Positions 1-11,900 of a stretch of 64,000 bases of DNA are shown piece after piece. How positions within the stretch are numbered: position 1 is the stretch's first letter; the number at the start of each line of letters is the position of its first letter. The notes beneath the pieces were generated by a model that searched no databases, was not told where the DNA came from, and saw only the letters and a program-made list of their open reading frames with translations. The DNA lies in contig OX393568.1 in the NCBI GenBank assembly GCA_947652115.1, positions 19,791,121-19,855,120 on the forward strand, given 5' to 3'. Source of the DNA: Blastomussa wellsi. Lineage: Eukaryota; Cnidaria; Anthozoa; Scleractinia; Plerogyridae. The translations under genes and the position numbers were made by a program.

Positions 1-136
1 AAAACGCGCAGGGCAGTTCCCATCACTTTTTAAATCATTTAATAAAAGAAAGTTCTTTTTATCCGATTTAAATTAATTCGGGTGATTATAAACAGCATAG
101 CAGACGTAAACAAATCGAATCGGCTTTTATCAAGTC

Positions 137-294
137 AGAGGGGGTAAGTTTCCAAAGAAACTGTGGTGCTGCGTCCGTGGGAAGTATAACAATATAATTT
201 GGTTTTATCAACTGGGTTGATAATGTGAATTGGCCACCGTAAAGAGATTCAAGAGCTGACGTTTCGAGCGTTAGCCCTTCGTCGGAGCGAATCC
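137..294 (-). mobile_element. Short Penelope-type tail unit carrying a hammerhead motif (copy 1)
   Basis: This ~158-bp unit is nearly identical to segments at 28525-28682 (same strand) and 47607-47760 (opposite strand). Its hammerhead-like part also matches 53953-54000, next to a recognisable Penelope-like element. On the minus strand it starts with the ribozyme-like core and ends in a C-rich ACCCCCTCT end. It gives a spurious ORF of about 80 codons that should not be annotated as protein. No clear target duplication is visible here. Confidence 0.75.
246..293 (-). ncRNA. Hammerhead-ribozyme-like motif, copy 1
   Basis: On the minus strand a GATTC/GAATC outer stem I and a GCT/AGC inner stem I surround a CCGACGA box. 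A GGGC/GCTC stem II, the GAAA box, and ACGT followed by C come next. ACGT is a self-complementary stem III with no loop, as in the minimal dimeric hammerheads reported in Penelope-like elements. The first box has C in place of the conserved U of CUGANGA, so activity is doubtful. Confidence 0.55.
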
Positions 295-1173
295 AGTTCA
301 CAGACGCATAAATATTTGACCGGCATTTTTCCACTTTAAAAGTGTTTCGTTCTTTTGCCTGTTATCATCTTAGTATTCTAAAAACGCTGAAAACTGTATT
401 GTGTACGGTATCAGAAAGATAAGAAAACTTAATTCCTGGCATTTTCGAAATATTAGGTGAAATTTCGCGATGCTCTGATATTCTGTATCGCGCGCCCACT
501 GGCCAACAAAATTCGACCCTCAACGCGGCGTCAGTGGTGAACTAACGACGCTCGTATTTACCCACAAGGCGGTTACTGGCACGCGATTGTCTCCTACCCG
601 TGAATCTTGTAGTGCGGTTCAGATCTCGTTACTGAAAGAATAAATGAGGTAAAACTTTCACGTCGATTTGGCTAAATATATGAAAAGTTTCAGCACGTGC
701 TCGACTACTTCCGTTTCGTCTTTCGTCTTTGTGACTGGAAAATTTGCGCAATGTTGACTCCCACTCAACTAACTATATCATGTCATGACCTATTTAACCG
801 CAAAGGCAAAAAAAAAGAATGGCTATTATCAAGCCAATATTGAAGAAATCCTGTTTAATCTTATGTTCAATCTGGATATTTACAATTTTTCGAAGCCATC
901 TTTGTTTGGTAGCAAACACTTCAGAAATTTCCGGTGAAGTTGAAAATCATTTGCCACTTACTCTAATTAAATTGTCAGTATTTTAACGAGCTGTAAGCTG
1001 AAACTGGGGGTTCACTCTAATTTAGGTAGTCTTACATATTGAGATTATAAATTCTACTAATTTTGAGTATGTATATATGAGGTACAAGATTAAATCTTGT
1101 ACCTCATTTGAACCCTCACCCACCTAATTAAACTCGCCCTTCTTTAGGGATTTGTCAGGCCAGCTGGAAAGTA

Positions 1174-1231
1174 AGGACTGGACTGTGGACTGGATTGAGG
1201 ACTGGACTGTGGACTGGACTCTGGAATGGAC
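1174..1231. repeat. GGACTGGACTGT-type minisatellite
   Basis: About five imperfect ~12-bp units of the type GGACTGGACTGT run in tandem. The reverse-complement motif (CAGTCCAGTC) reappears at about 1627-1660, so the two could pair across about 400 bp. Confidence 0.7.
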
Positions 1232-2118
1232 TCATTCAATTATTAATTCAAAGATCAGGACATTGAGATGCTAATGCGTGAGTGTGTTGAAATATGTGAA
1301 ATCTGTACGTTATCATGCATGCATGTCGTGCTGAATATGCCACCGTCATGTAGTTTCATACGTGTGCTATTTAAGGAATGTTAGAAACCTACACTGAAAA
1401 ATAAGCTGAAAGATTCGAGGCACAGAACCTGTTAACAGTTTTTTTTTCCTGAAAAAATGCTTATACTGTATTTAAACTGAAAGAGATGAGTTCCTTATTT
1501 CCTTCCAAAATTTTATTTTCATTATTTTACACACTAGGCTACTCATTAGAAAGTACAAAACACTCGCGCAATAGCATCTCAAAGTCCTAATCTTTAAATT
1601 AATTTTTAGTTAATAAAAATAGTTTTCAGTCCAGTCAAGAGTCCAGTCCACAGCGCAATCCAACCTTTCATGCCGGCCAACTTTTCAGGCAATCAGAGTA
1701 TGTCGTATGGAGTATCCGGAAGTACTATTCAGCATTCCGCCAGAAATGTGAAATGGTTGAACTTGGCCCTGAACATTCCGCCCCTCGAACTCCAACACAT
1801 TCCAATATCTGTATATGCCAGACCTTGAGAGTCTATCTAGGTAGTACAGGTAAGCCCGTAGGGTTCGTTGCGCAATCTGGGCAGAAAGATTGCGTGACGA
1901 ACCATAAAAACGTCTGTATGGAGAGGAAGTAAAAGGGGCAGTATCACGCTATTTTTAGTAACACATCGAAAATCCAAGGGAAGATTTTCGGTTAATCGAA
2001 GCTGCATGATAATGATAAAAAAATCCTTTGCAAGACTATCGTAACTGGTAACTGTTTATAGGTGTTTTGCGGGCAGATGGCCCATGATCGATGAGACTGA
2101 TCGATGGCCATGCATGCC

Positions 2119-2151
2119 AACTTGAAAACGTCGGCCCGACGTTTTCAAGTT
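2119..2151. repeat. Perfect short hairpin
   Basis: Two 16-bp arms (AACTTGAAAACGTCGG and its exact complement) are separated by one base. Confidence 0.7.
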
Positions 2152-3024
2152 TTCCCATTGCATCTCATATGAAATCAGTACTAGTATACAAGTTGGTTAG
2201 CAATCCCTACCTTACAACTGAACTCATGTAAAACATAGTTGGTCGAATCTGATTCGCGGCGGCGAATACGTTCTCACGCCGGGTAGCAGTGCAAAGGATT
2301 ATAATCGCAGGTTAAGAGTTATGGAGATCATACAATAGCAAATCTGAGTCAACAAAATATAATATGGTGAACCAGAAAAGATGGGCTTCAGTTTATTTAC
2401 CCATGACGTCATAGTTCACACCATGCACTGAAAGCAAAATCCCGGAGCGAAATAAACAAGTTGAGTAGTAATAGACCTTTTTCGCTTGGTCGTGTTTGTT
2501 TTCCCAATACAGACCATGTGACATTCTCCAGAGAATTGTTCTTTTGTCCATCCAAAAATTATTTATTCATATACACGCAAATATTTGAAAATTTGAAAGC
2601 AAGAATTCTCAAGAGTATCATCACATGGCCTAAGCGAAAAAGCGTCTATTCCCAAGATGGTTGAACGTGAGTTTTGAGCGGATTTGTTCAGTTTAATTTT
2701 TCTACTCGTTTCCTTTTTGATCTCGTGACGTCTTTCCTCTCGCGATTTCTGTTTTGTTTGCGACCTGGTCTTTTTTTTTTCTGCCGCTCAACTTTTTTTT
2801 TTTATTTCGTGAATTTTATTTTCTGCGGGCGCCTTTTTGGGTGGTCGTGGTGGTGGGTCACGTTTTTGCAAGCGTTTCAGCCAACGGAACTGAACCGGGA
2901 AGTAAGATCGATCGTCGGAAGGTATTACCTACGGGAAATAAGCGAAGCTCGCATGATTTCCGGAAGAAGATGTGCAGCCTGTGCCAGACATACCAAGTAT
3001 TTAGTTGCAAAACTATATAAGGTA

Positions 3025-3110
3025 ACGTCAGGCTTAGCCTCCTACGCAGGCGTTATTAGGCGAGTAACGCAATCCCCTAATAACGTCTGCGTAGGAGACT
3101 ACGTCAGGCT
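3025..3110. mobile_element. 66-bp fold-back element with 10-bp target duplication
   Basis: The exact direct repeat ACGTCAGGCT lies at 3025-3034 and 3101-3110. It flanks a 66-bp core whose two ends are ~25-bp inverted repeats with two mismatches (arms near 3037-3060 and 3077-3100). A 9-10-bp duplication fits Mutator-type elements, but no transposase is present to confirm this. Confidence 0.65.
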
Positions 3111-3628
3111 AGACCATGGCTAAATTCAGCTATTTTCACCTGGCTTTTTTTACGCAGGCTGGAACTGCCGTTTGAAGGAAACGCATGCGAACGAAACTCG
3201 AGCTTTTTTCCTTTCACTTCAGCATTTGCTTGTCTGGTTGTGTCGATCTCGCACAAAGTTTTTCCAAAGAAAATGACGTATAGCTGGTTAGCCGAACAGA
3301 GGACCAAACTTGAACACTACAGTTGAAGATTCAAAACTGATTGTAGCAGAAGCTACATATGCTATTTTTTATTATTTAGTTGAGATTTTAGTAACTTCCA
3401 ATTATTGTTAACAGATTGTATTTTTACCCTCCGGTCTGCATGATTATATAAATTTAGAAATTTCAACATACGACTCGAAGCGATTAAAAAGAACCATTAA
3501 TTCATTCACGGTCGCAACGAGATTTGGGCCTGCTTTTTAAAGTCAGTCCATCTTTGAGATTCTTAGCTGGCCATTTATGGAAAGACAATGTTTGTCAATG
3601 GATATTGAGAGCTATAGTTTTTAGTTTA

Positions 3629-3813
3629 AGGGTGAGTTCCTTTGGGGTGATCCGGATCAGGATCAGTGGTTCGAGATCACTCAGATCATGGTGCATCAAA
3701 GAAACCGGCGAATCCTTCCTCAAAGTGGATTCGCCGGCGCCTTTGATGCACCATGATCCGAGAGATTTCGGATCACTGGTCGTGATCTAGATCATCCCAA
3801 AGGAACACACCCT
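3629..3813. mobile_element. Hairpin MITE, AGGGTG termini (family A)
   Basis: A nearly complete palindrome of about 185 bp. It opens with AGGGTGAGTTCCTTTGGG and closes with the complement of AGGGTGTGTTCCTTTGGG. The centre pairs around ATCATGGTGCATCAAAG and CTTTGATGCACCATGATC. The element at 38719-39002 shares both the terminal motif and this central core. Confidence 0.75.
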
Positions 3814-3875
3814 AAAAATTCATCGGCGTACAACTGGCTTCCGCTCGAATCCGAGCCCGAGCTGTAGCAGTTTCA

Positions 3876-4373
3876 AGAATCTCTGTCAATGCCGAGAATA
3901 ACGTAAAATGAGTGAAATTAAAATATCTGGTTTACTTCGAACTGCTCGACTCCTGATCAATCACGAAGAAATAATATTTCATAAACAGCGAACTAACCTG
4001 TAGGTCGAGGCTGATACAGATCTTTCACTAAGGAGCAAAAATTGCAAATATACAACCCGATCAATCCACTGGTAATCTGCGGGAGATCAACTGAGATTGT
4101 GTGGCCAAACCACTCACTCTTATAGAATCTCTGTCAACGCCGAGAATACCGTAAAATGAGTGAATTTAAAATATCTGGTTTACTTCGAACTGCTCGACTC
4201 CTGATCAATCACGAAGAAATAATATTTCATAAACAGCGAACTAACCTGTAGGTCGAGGCTGATACAGATCTTTCACTAAGGAGCAAAAATTGCAAATATA
4301 CAACCCGATCAATCCACTGGTAATCTGCGGGAGATCAACTGAGATTGTGTGGCCAAACCACTCACTCTTATAG
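3876..4373. repeat. Recent 248-bp tandem duplication
   Basis: Two copies (3876-4123 and 4124-4373) differ at about three positions. No coding frame runs through them. The near-identity indicates a recent duplication or ongoing homogenisation. Confidence 0.9.
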
Positions 4374-4470
4374 CATAAATTAAAGCGATGATTTTAAGTT
4401 AAAATAAATAAGAAAATAATCATTAGCTAAACACTTTCTCATCGTATACGTCATCGAATACGTGGGTGGA

Positions 4471-4486
4471 GGGGGGGGGGGGGGGG
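4471..4486 (+). repeat. G16 homopolymer in a G-rich tract
   Basis: Sixteen consecutive G, followed by further GG/GGGG groups up to about 4506. The tract could form a G-quadruplex and is likely length-unstable. Confidence 0.8.
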
Positions 4487-4506
4487 AAGGCGGAGGGGCG
4501 GAGGGA

Positions 4507-6576
4507 CTGCTCAACAAAATTTTATACCTGGAGGTTTCGCCCCGGAGTCCAAACTCTTACCGCCTTACCCATTTATATCATGCCATTTTTGTTGATGGAA
4601 ATGGTACCTATTCATACAGAGAAAATAAAATCCTCTTAATAAACAGAAAAGCCCATGTCCCTGTCCTTTGCTCCTGAAAGAATTTTTAAAAGACATGAAT
4701 TTCAGAAAATTTTAATGACAGATTTCCCTAACCTTTCTATATTTCAACATGGTTGACATCTCTACTATTTATATACCCCGGTATTCCTCTCATGCAGGCG
4801 GAACCTCACCGTGTAGTCCATTATAACTAGACTCCCCCAGGAATCGAGATGTAAAATGATCTGGTGATCTTGCTGTCATGAAGAATCGTACAAAAATATT
4901 TCTTTTGAATGAATAATAATGGTGGTTTCTAAGTCAATATACATAGGGTATAAAATAGCTTTTCATTATTTATAAAACGACGTCAGCACGGTTTTTGATC
5001 ATGCTGAGAAAACATATTGACTTCGAAAGTGTCGTGTCTTAGATCTGGCAGTCCTTCACAATCTGGCCCTTTTTTAATTTAGTGAATTTTTCGAACGTAG
5101 ACGAAAGTTATTTTCGTTTCATATTTATGTAGCTTTATTCCTGTTTTGATCTTACTTATAAAATGAAATAACATTTTGTTTACTTTCATTGTTTTTGAAT
5201 TGCACCCTGTGAATGCAATCAAACAATATACTAACAAGTTTTTTGTTGAAAATTTAAAAAAAAATGCTTTACTCTTAGTAGCTTTTCACCACATTTGCTC
5301 AGTTGCCTAAATTTACACCCCGCAAATCCGTCAATTAGAACATTTTTAAATAGAAATGAAAACTTGTGCATTGTATTCATTCAGTGCATTTTATTTTCGT
5401 AAGTATCTTTGTCATATATTTTTCGCTTAAGTGCGTCACGTCCTTCGAGTTATTTTCTATTTAATTTGCACTTCTTTTAGTTTAGATAAAATGGAATCGT
5501 GTTTACTTTCGACTGTATACTCGTTGCCAACACATCAAATAATAAACTTGCATCTCTGTCTAGATTTTTGAAAAAATGCTTTTAGTCGGTCTTTTACAAT
5601 TTCACGTTTGCTCAGTTGCTAACTTTACGCTTTGCACCTGCAAACGCTATTGTTGTTGTATAATTGATTCATGCTGATGAAACTTGTTTATTGCATTACA
5701 TGTTCAATCAATTTTCGAATGTTCTCATGTTATTTGGGTGGACTGAAGGTCATCACGGAATTTGAACCGGCGTTTTCGGAATTGTCTTCCACTTCATTTC
5801 ATTTTGTAAGTTACTGATGTTTAAAACTCCGTGTTGAAAACAGTGTCTCATCCGTTTTTCAACTGCTTCTGATCTAAATGAACCAAAAAAAAAAAACAAT
5901 TGCATGTGCGGAAAAAGTGCTGAAAAAAGTGGGATTTTCGGATCTTAGTCAAACCAAACCTGCAACAATTTAACTTTGGGTTACTTTCAGTCTGAAAATG
6001 AAATATGTAGTCTTCAACACTGACATGGAATTCATATCATATTGCCGTCCAAACTACTGAAGATAGGTATGATTTTGTTCCGCTGAACAATCTTTGTAAT
6101 TATTGTATTGCACTAGTAGTTTGAATTACAGTTGACTCAATTAGTTTAACTCGTATTAAGGCGGGGTACGCACACCTGAAGGATTTTTTGCGTCCCCTAA
6201 ATGTAATTCGACGGGAAGATCGTACAGAACGCACCAAAAGCTAGATCGAGGGTCCCGAGCAATCTTGGCTATACGAGATTTATTACACGATAGAAAAATA
6301 AATTTAATAGATCTGAAAGGAAATCGGAAAGACTCCGGAAAGGATCTAGAAAAGAATAAGATTCTGATCGAGCACTCACCGGGAGTTTCGTTCGGAAAAG
6401 AATTCCCTAATGGATCATGTGCCAGTTCAACCCAATCTCCCGCTAGAGAATGTAGACAGTTAGGTTCATTTCAAAATGGCGGCTTCGCGTCATAATACGA
6501 GTGGCTAAATACAGGAATGGCTCGGGACACTTATATTTTGTTAGGATTTTGAAAAGGAAAAAAGTAAATGTTAAAA
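4507..6576. other. Intergenic, no recognised feature
   Basis: AT-rich sequence with T-rich and A-rich runs. The short open frames lack conserved motifs or splice context. I see nothing nameable. Confidence 0.4.
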
Positions 6577-6646
6577 GCACCGACCCGGAGTCGAACTCGG
6601 GTCAACCGCATCACGAATGCGTCGCATGACCACTACACTACCGGGC
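6577..6646 (-). pseudogene. tRNA-like sequence (anticodon loop reads CGT), probably tRNA pseudogene or SINE head
   Basis: On the minus strand a 70-nt segment has an A-box-like TAGTGTAGTGG, a B-box GAGTTCGACTC and an anticodon arm CGCA-TTCGTGA-TGCG. If the tRNA were real it would read threonine (CGT). A TTTT polymerase III stop follows directly (AAAA at 6573-6576 on the plus strand). The D arm pairs, but the T stem has two internal mismatches and the acceptor strands pair poorly. That favours a decayed tRNA or tRNA-derived element over a working tRNA. Confidence 0.5.
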
Positions 6647-7586
6647 AACGGCTGCAGAACATCGATAATTTTAAACATTCGTGTTACCCGTGTGCTTACT
6701 AAATGAATGTGTGGTTACGCGTCAATAAATGTAGACAATATACATAAACTACCCTAATTTCCCAATGTAGACTGTCAACATTCTCAGCAGGAGATTGGCT
6801 TGGCCAGTTGATGGCAAAATCCAGCCTCCTGAGGTTGCTAAGCAACATGAAGTGTTTGGTCTTAAACGAGCTCTACAAGCATAAGCACAATAAAGGAGAC
6901 TGTCCGTTCTCAATCTGTTCAACCTTCCCTCTCGGCCATCCCCTTTAGCCAGCACCAACTAGAGTTTAGTATGGATTGGAGGGATCTGTCGCTCTGAATG
7001 CTCTTTCCTGACCTTTCCGTTGACGGGCTGAAGTTTTAGTTTACATTTCTTGGTAAACAGTATTTGTCAGGAAGAGGGTGATAGAGAAAGGTGTCGTCGC
7101 ACTTACATCACAAAAAAATAAGAAAACGTTTTTTATTGATATTATATTTTAACCTTTTTTTTTTTGCTTTTCAATTACTTATGTAACTTTATGACTTGAA
7201 GCTTACACCATTAATTTAACATACAATGTAGGGCGAAATCTTCCCACAACAACCAGCTTCCCGTTGTCGGGAGAAAAATACCGAGTGCTTTAATCAATCT
7301 CGTCCGCCAGAGCCAGCGTTACCCTCATCCAGCGAAACGGTTCCCTCCAGGCGATTCAAAAGCCGGAAACGGGAATTCCTGGTTTTTCGTGATATCCAAA
7401 ATTAGCATATATTTAAACAGTGGAAAGCGTTGTTTGCGCACTCATTGGCTATTCAATGATAGGATATACTTTGCCCTTTAGAAATTCGTGAGCCTCCCAC
7501 AGGCCCTCGCGTAAATGATTGAGTTCAATAAATGAGTTGAAATAATATTGTTTGAGCTATATTTAGTCACTGTTCTGGTATGTACT

Positions 7587-7680
7587 AAAATTACTATTCA
7601 CTTCATTGTCGGTGGCCGGTGCTGGATATTTGCGGCTCGGTAAATATCCACCCCTAGCCACCTCCACTTCGGTGAATAGT
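7587..7680. repeat. Imperfect hairpin element
   Basis: Arms starting with (A/T)ACTATTCAC and containing GGTGGC and GGATATTT face each other around a GCTCGG centre. It is probably a decayed MITE. Confidence 0.5.
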
Positions 7681-8313
7681 TGTTAATTATCAAGGGCGAG
7701 GTAAGCGTTATCAGCCGAAGCCGAAGGTTGGGTGGGGAGCGCGAGTCGTAGATTGTTGATGAAATGAACACGTTTTCCAGCCAGACAAAATTTGCATTAT
7801 TCTTGGCCAGTTTTCAGTCCAACCCAGGCCTCGATTTACTCCCATCCAAAAAGGATCGCGTTCTCTGGGGACGAGATTGTTAGCAAAGATAACTCAGCAC
7901 GAATTATTGACGACATGCGCGCAAATCGCCCATTCTACCTCAAAGGACACCAGCTTATTAACAAGTAGTTACTTAATATTTTACATGTAATATTTTACTA
8001 TGTAGACAATACAAATAAAATTAACGGCGTTTATACTCTGTCAGAAATCCACCGGATGTGATGGGCTAAACTCATTCCAACAAACAAGAACAAATATCTG
8101 ACAGTAGCTTGTTTCGTAATTATAAAATAAAATACTTCTTGAAATACGAATTATAAATATTGCTTTTACTTTTTGTTAATAAAACAATACGAGTACATTT
8201 TTGAGTTCACTTTCTAAACAGAGCGTTTTTATGACTTTGCTAAGATTTGCTGTTGCTTCCCAGTCTTACGGGACTCTGACTTCTGTGTTGCTTAGTGAAC
8301 CATAATTTCAAGG

Positions 8314-8319
8314 TTTATT
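8314..8319 (-). terminator. Candidate polyadenylation signal of SREBP
   Basis: AATAAA on the minus strand, about 670 nt past the SREBP stop codon. It is assigned by position only. Confidence 0.35.
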
Positions 8320-8990
8320 CAATTGGAAGATATTTTATCGGGACACTGAAAAGTACTGTACAATCGCAGAGACCCAACAGTCTGCAGCAACAAAAGGCAA
8401 GGAAAATAACTGCAACTCCTCACTGATACTATAGTCTTTCGCATGTTATCCCCACGCACCAGCATTCTGCAGATTGTAAGGGGGATGTCAACTCTAAGAA
8501 GGCCTGTTTCGGGGAGAAAAATTCTTCCAGGAGTTAAGAGGGTCGGTAAATTTTCGGGGAATCATGGAGTAGTGTTGTTAAAATTTAGGGAAGTTTGAGA
8601 TTTTTTCGATAATGTCTCTGGAAACTTACTCGGGACAATATTCCAATTTTTCGAGAAGACTTTCATTTACACATGGTACAGCTAAAACAGCGTTTGATTT
8701 CTAAACGTCAATGAGCTGAAGTCATTTTTACCTCGACTGCTACAAAATTTAGGGTCTTGCAAAATGTTTCAACGACTGGGCAGGTATAGACTTCTCACAG
8801 TCCGCTATTTTTTTGTATTTTTCCTCGATCGGCGAACGCCGTGAATGAATCGCGAGAGAACTGGACTCCAGCGTAAAACGTGTATTTTGCTCGCGCGCGT
8901 TCTTTTGCGTTGAAAAAATAGGTAGGTATAACACGATAACAATTATAATAATTATGATATTGATAATATAAAAACGAAAGAAGTTCACTA

Positions 8991-11900
8991 TCATTCAACA
9001 GCCGACACTGTGTTAAGCTGCAACAGAAGCTGCTGACACTCTCTCAGGGCACGATTGTCGCCGATTTTCTCCAGTGATGTTGCAGCTTCCACCAGCATCT
9101 TCTTTCGCTGGCATGGGCCCGACAGGAATGGTAGAGGCAGATGCCGACAGGCCATCATGAGAGCTGCTGCCTTCTCCCGCTCGCCTGTTACGCATGTGGC
9201 TTCTTCCTCATCACCTGTTGAATCAAAACAGAAACTTCTTAAAGGAGTGCTACCTTTAATATTTTTTGCCATGTCATGATGTAAAGAATTTTCCTTGGAA
9301 AAAAACGAAACTTGCTTGTGCTATTTCAAGTAGCTTGCTAAGGCAGTGGGCATATCCTAAAACCGGGAACACCAGAACACCACAAAACACGGAACACCGG
9401 AACACCCAGGAACACCAAAAATACAATAAAATGCCAATAAATTTCTGGTGTTCCGGGGTGTTCCGGTGTTCCGTGTTTTGTGGTGTTCCGGTGTTCCGGT
9501 GTTCCGGTGTTCCTGGTTTTAGTACCTGACAGTAAAACAACAAAGAGGTTCTGCTTGAGCTGTTTTGGTTTCGTGAATAAATCAAAGTAGGACAGATAAG
9601 GTAAATCAGACCGAACTTTTCTAATTTGTTTAATATAAATCTACTAGCGTTCTATCCTGAATACTGTTCTCTGAAAGGCTACGCTACTCACTATACGTGA
9701 GTAGCGGTTGTCAACAAAATGGCGGCCGCTTCTTCGCATTTGTGAAGTGTTTACAGTGTTTATGAAGATAATCTTGTTAAGTGTCGAACATCTGATAATC
9801 TTGTAAATTTATACTAAAAAATTAAATTATCTGCTCTCGATTTTTTATCTCATGATTATAGCTGATTCAGGCCCACTATCACGCGATAGAAATCTCGAGG
9901 TCATAATCTAGCTATTTGAAATTCCCTAGATAGGAGTTTTACATCGAGCCAAGAAATGTGAGGGACAATACCGCATTGCCCCTTGTTGACGACATTCTTT
10001 ATTCTCGCCACCTGCTCTGTTGACGATATATGCATACTACAATGAGAAATTAGACATTGATCACTGTACCTTCATCTTCAGGTTGGTGTCCTTTGTGATG
10101 ACGTGAAGTAACCACTCGTTGCCTCAGAGTGCTCCTTTGTAACAGATGGTGAGTCTCTGTGGGGTTAGCGCCTGCCATCAGACGAGCTACAGCTTCGTAC
10201 AAATAAAGCTGGGAATGGAATTAAAAAAAGCACCACATAAATTAATCTTATTTTCTTTCGTGGTCGTCGCCGGAAAGAAAACGTCCTTGATATTATCAAT
10301 AGTCCAGTGTTGTTCATGAACAACAGTAAAAATAAATTGGTTCGAGTAGCTTCATATATGAATTAGATTTTATTGCCACTCAAAAACGAGAAACAGTTTA
10401 ACTGTCATATTACAAAAATATGCTTCGAGCCTTTCATTTATTTTGTAACGGTAATAATAGGCCTTTTGCAACAAACGGGTCGTTTACCATTTACACGGGG
10501 AAACCGGTTGGTCGACGGTTTGTGCAAATGGAAAGCAAAAGTCCCCAATGGAAATTTCCGTTTGGGAATGGCGTGTTCCATTTACAAAAACAGACCCAAC
10601 TTACCGAAAAAGCCAAGGGCGAGTTTTACATTATTGGCGTAGGGCCTGGAACTTGTGGTGAATGGCAAATGGTAAGCACAATTTCCGTTCAGAAATTCCG
10701 TTTGGGAATTTTGGACTACCTTTCAAGAAATCCCATTTTCCCAAGAAATTTCCGTTCGGGGAGACAAAATTAGTCTTTCCATTTACATTCCATCCGACAT
10801 TTCCGGATTTTTTTGGTATTTGGTAAACAACTACGGTAACATGGTACTAAATCCGCCATGCTGGGACAGCCAAATGAAATCAAAGAAAATTCAAGTTTGA
10901 TTGGATGTCCCAGTGCGGGAATAATAATAAGCTTGCCCTACAGCATGGCGGATTTAGTACCATGTGACCGTTTGTTGCAAAAGGCCTATTATAAAGGAGT
11001 AAGCTTTCATGCACAGTATAGATGCACATTACTTTATTCCTTGGAAGCGGTGTATATTACATAAATGCAGTGTTTGAATGCGGCTGCGAAAATCACCAGG
11101 TGTCTGGTTAGAGAGGTTCTTGTTGGCGAATGTTTAGGGTTTGATCTTACCCGTGGAAGGGCTGCAGGAAGGTTGTGAGTGAGTTTCTGCAAACTCTCGA
11201 GATCATTCTGAAATGATCGCAGTTCCACTGGATCAGTCGTGACTGTCGTGCCGATGTGGGGCTTTTGTGACAACTCCCAGATATCTTTGCGTGTGCCCAA
11301 TAGCCAATCACAGCACAGCAGCTGTGCCAACTGGTGTAGCCGGTTTGCGCTGGATTGGTACAGAGAAGATGCCAGGTTGATGCTCTCCTGCAGATGAAGG
11401 CCCGATTTTTTACACAGCTGGGTGCAGTCTTCAAGGGAGCTAGGCAGTGTGTTACCACTCAGGATTTGCTTCTTGGCTAGATAGGCTCTTAAGATGGCTT
11501 TCGCTAATGGATTCCTGGAGTTTGCTACAGGATCTCTGCAAAGGGAAACGCGCCAAATTTCAACATCAAATTCTAGTTACGGATTCTCACACGTGAACAT
11601 TTTCCACAATTCACTACGAGGGAACCGAAGCTGGCTCTAGACCTTTCTCACGCATTTGTTGTTCTTTGTGTTCATGCTAATCTGCCCGTCCAGCCTCGTC
11701 AGCATGTACAAAAGAACAAAAGAACTTGAACTCAGAGATGAGGTTGGGCAGGCAGATTAGCATGAACACAAAAGAATAACAAATGCGTGATAAAGGTCTC
11801 TTTTATCCAGGCACCGTTCCAAAGTATCAGGACCTTCATTCTGTTAGTTTACGTTGCCTTAAAATAATTATCAGGGTTTGAAAGTGTTTTGGCAGGTTTA

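Larger units (their letters stand above)
295..3024. other. Intergenic, no recognised gene
   Basis: AT-rich sequence without a conserved reading frame. It holds a GGACTG minisatellite near 1174-1231 with an inverted counterpart near 1629-1665, and a perfect 16-bp-arm hairpin at 2119-2151. A possible short exon-like stretch at about 2881-3021 is flanked by a TTTCAG acceptor and a GTAACG donor. It follows an ATG-GT context near 2656-2667 and encodes Cys/Arg-rich sequence I do not recognise. I do not call it a gene. Confidence 0.4.
6660..8990. other. Intergenic / SREBP 3' flank
   Basis: No conserved gene. The right part is probably the SREBP 3' untranslated region, since a minus-strand AATAAA lies at 8314-8319. 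A hairpin repeat lies at 7587-7680. The core near 7708-7730 resembles the GATAAC/CTTCGGCTTCGGC loop of the hairpin at 61681-61822. Confidence 0.4.

Noticed and set aside
86..334. 82-codon minus-strand ORF
   Set aside because: It lies across the Penelope-type unit, and the same translation appears at 28540-28700. It is repeat-derived, not a gene.
2674..3123. 149-codon plus-strand ORF
   Set aside because: Its first half is a translation of pyrimidine-rich intron-like sequence and its end runs into a hairpin element. Only a short middle part could be an exon, and I cannot name it.
6749..6958. 69-codon minus-strand ORF
   Set aside because: No conserved motif or splice context. Could be a transposon scrap, but nothing supports a gene.
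9266..9585. ORFs of 87 and 103 codons on both strands
   Set aside because: They are translations of the GGTGTTCC palindrome in SREBP intron 13.
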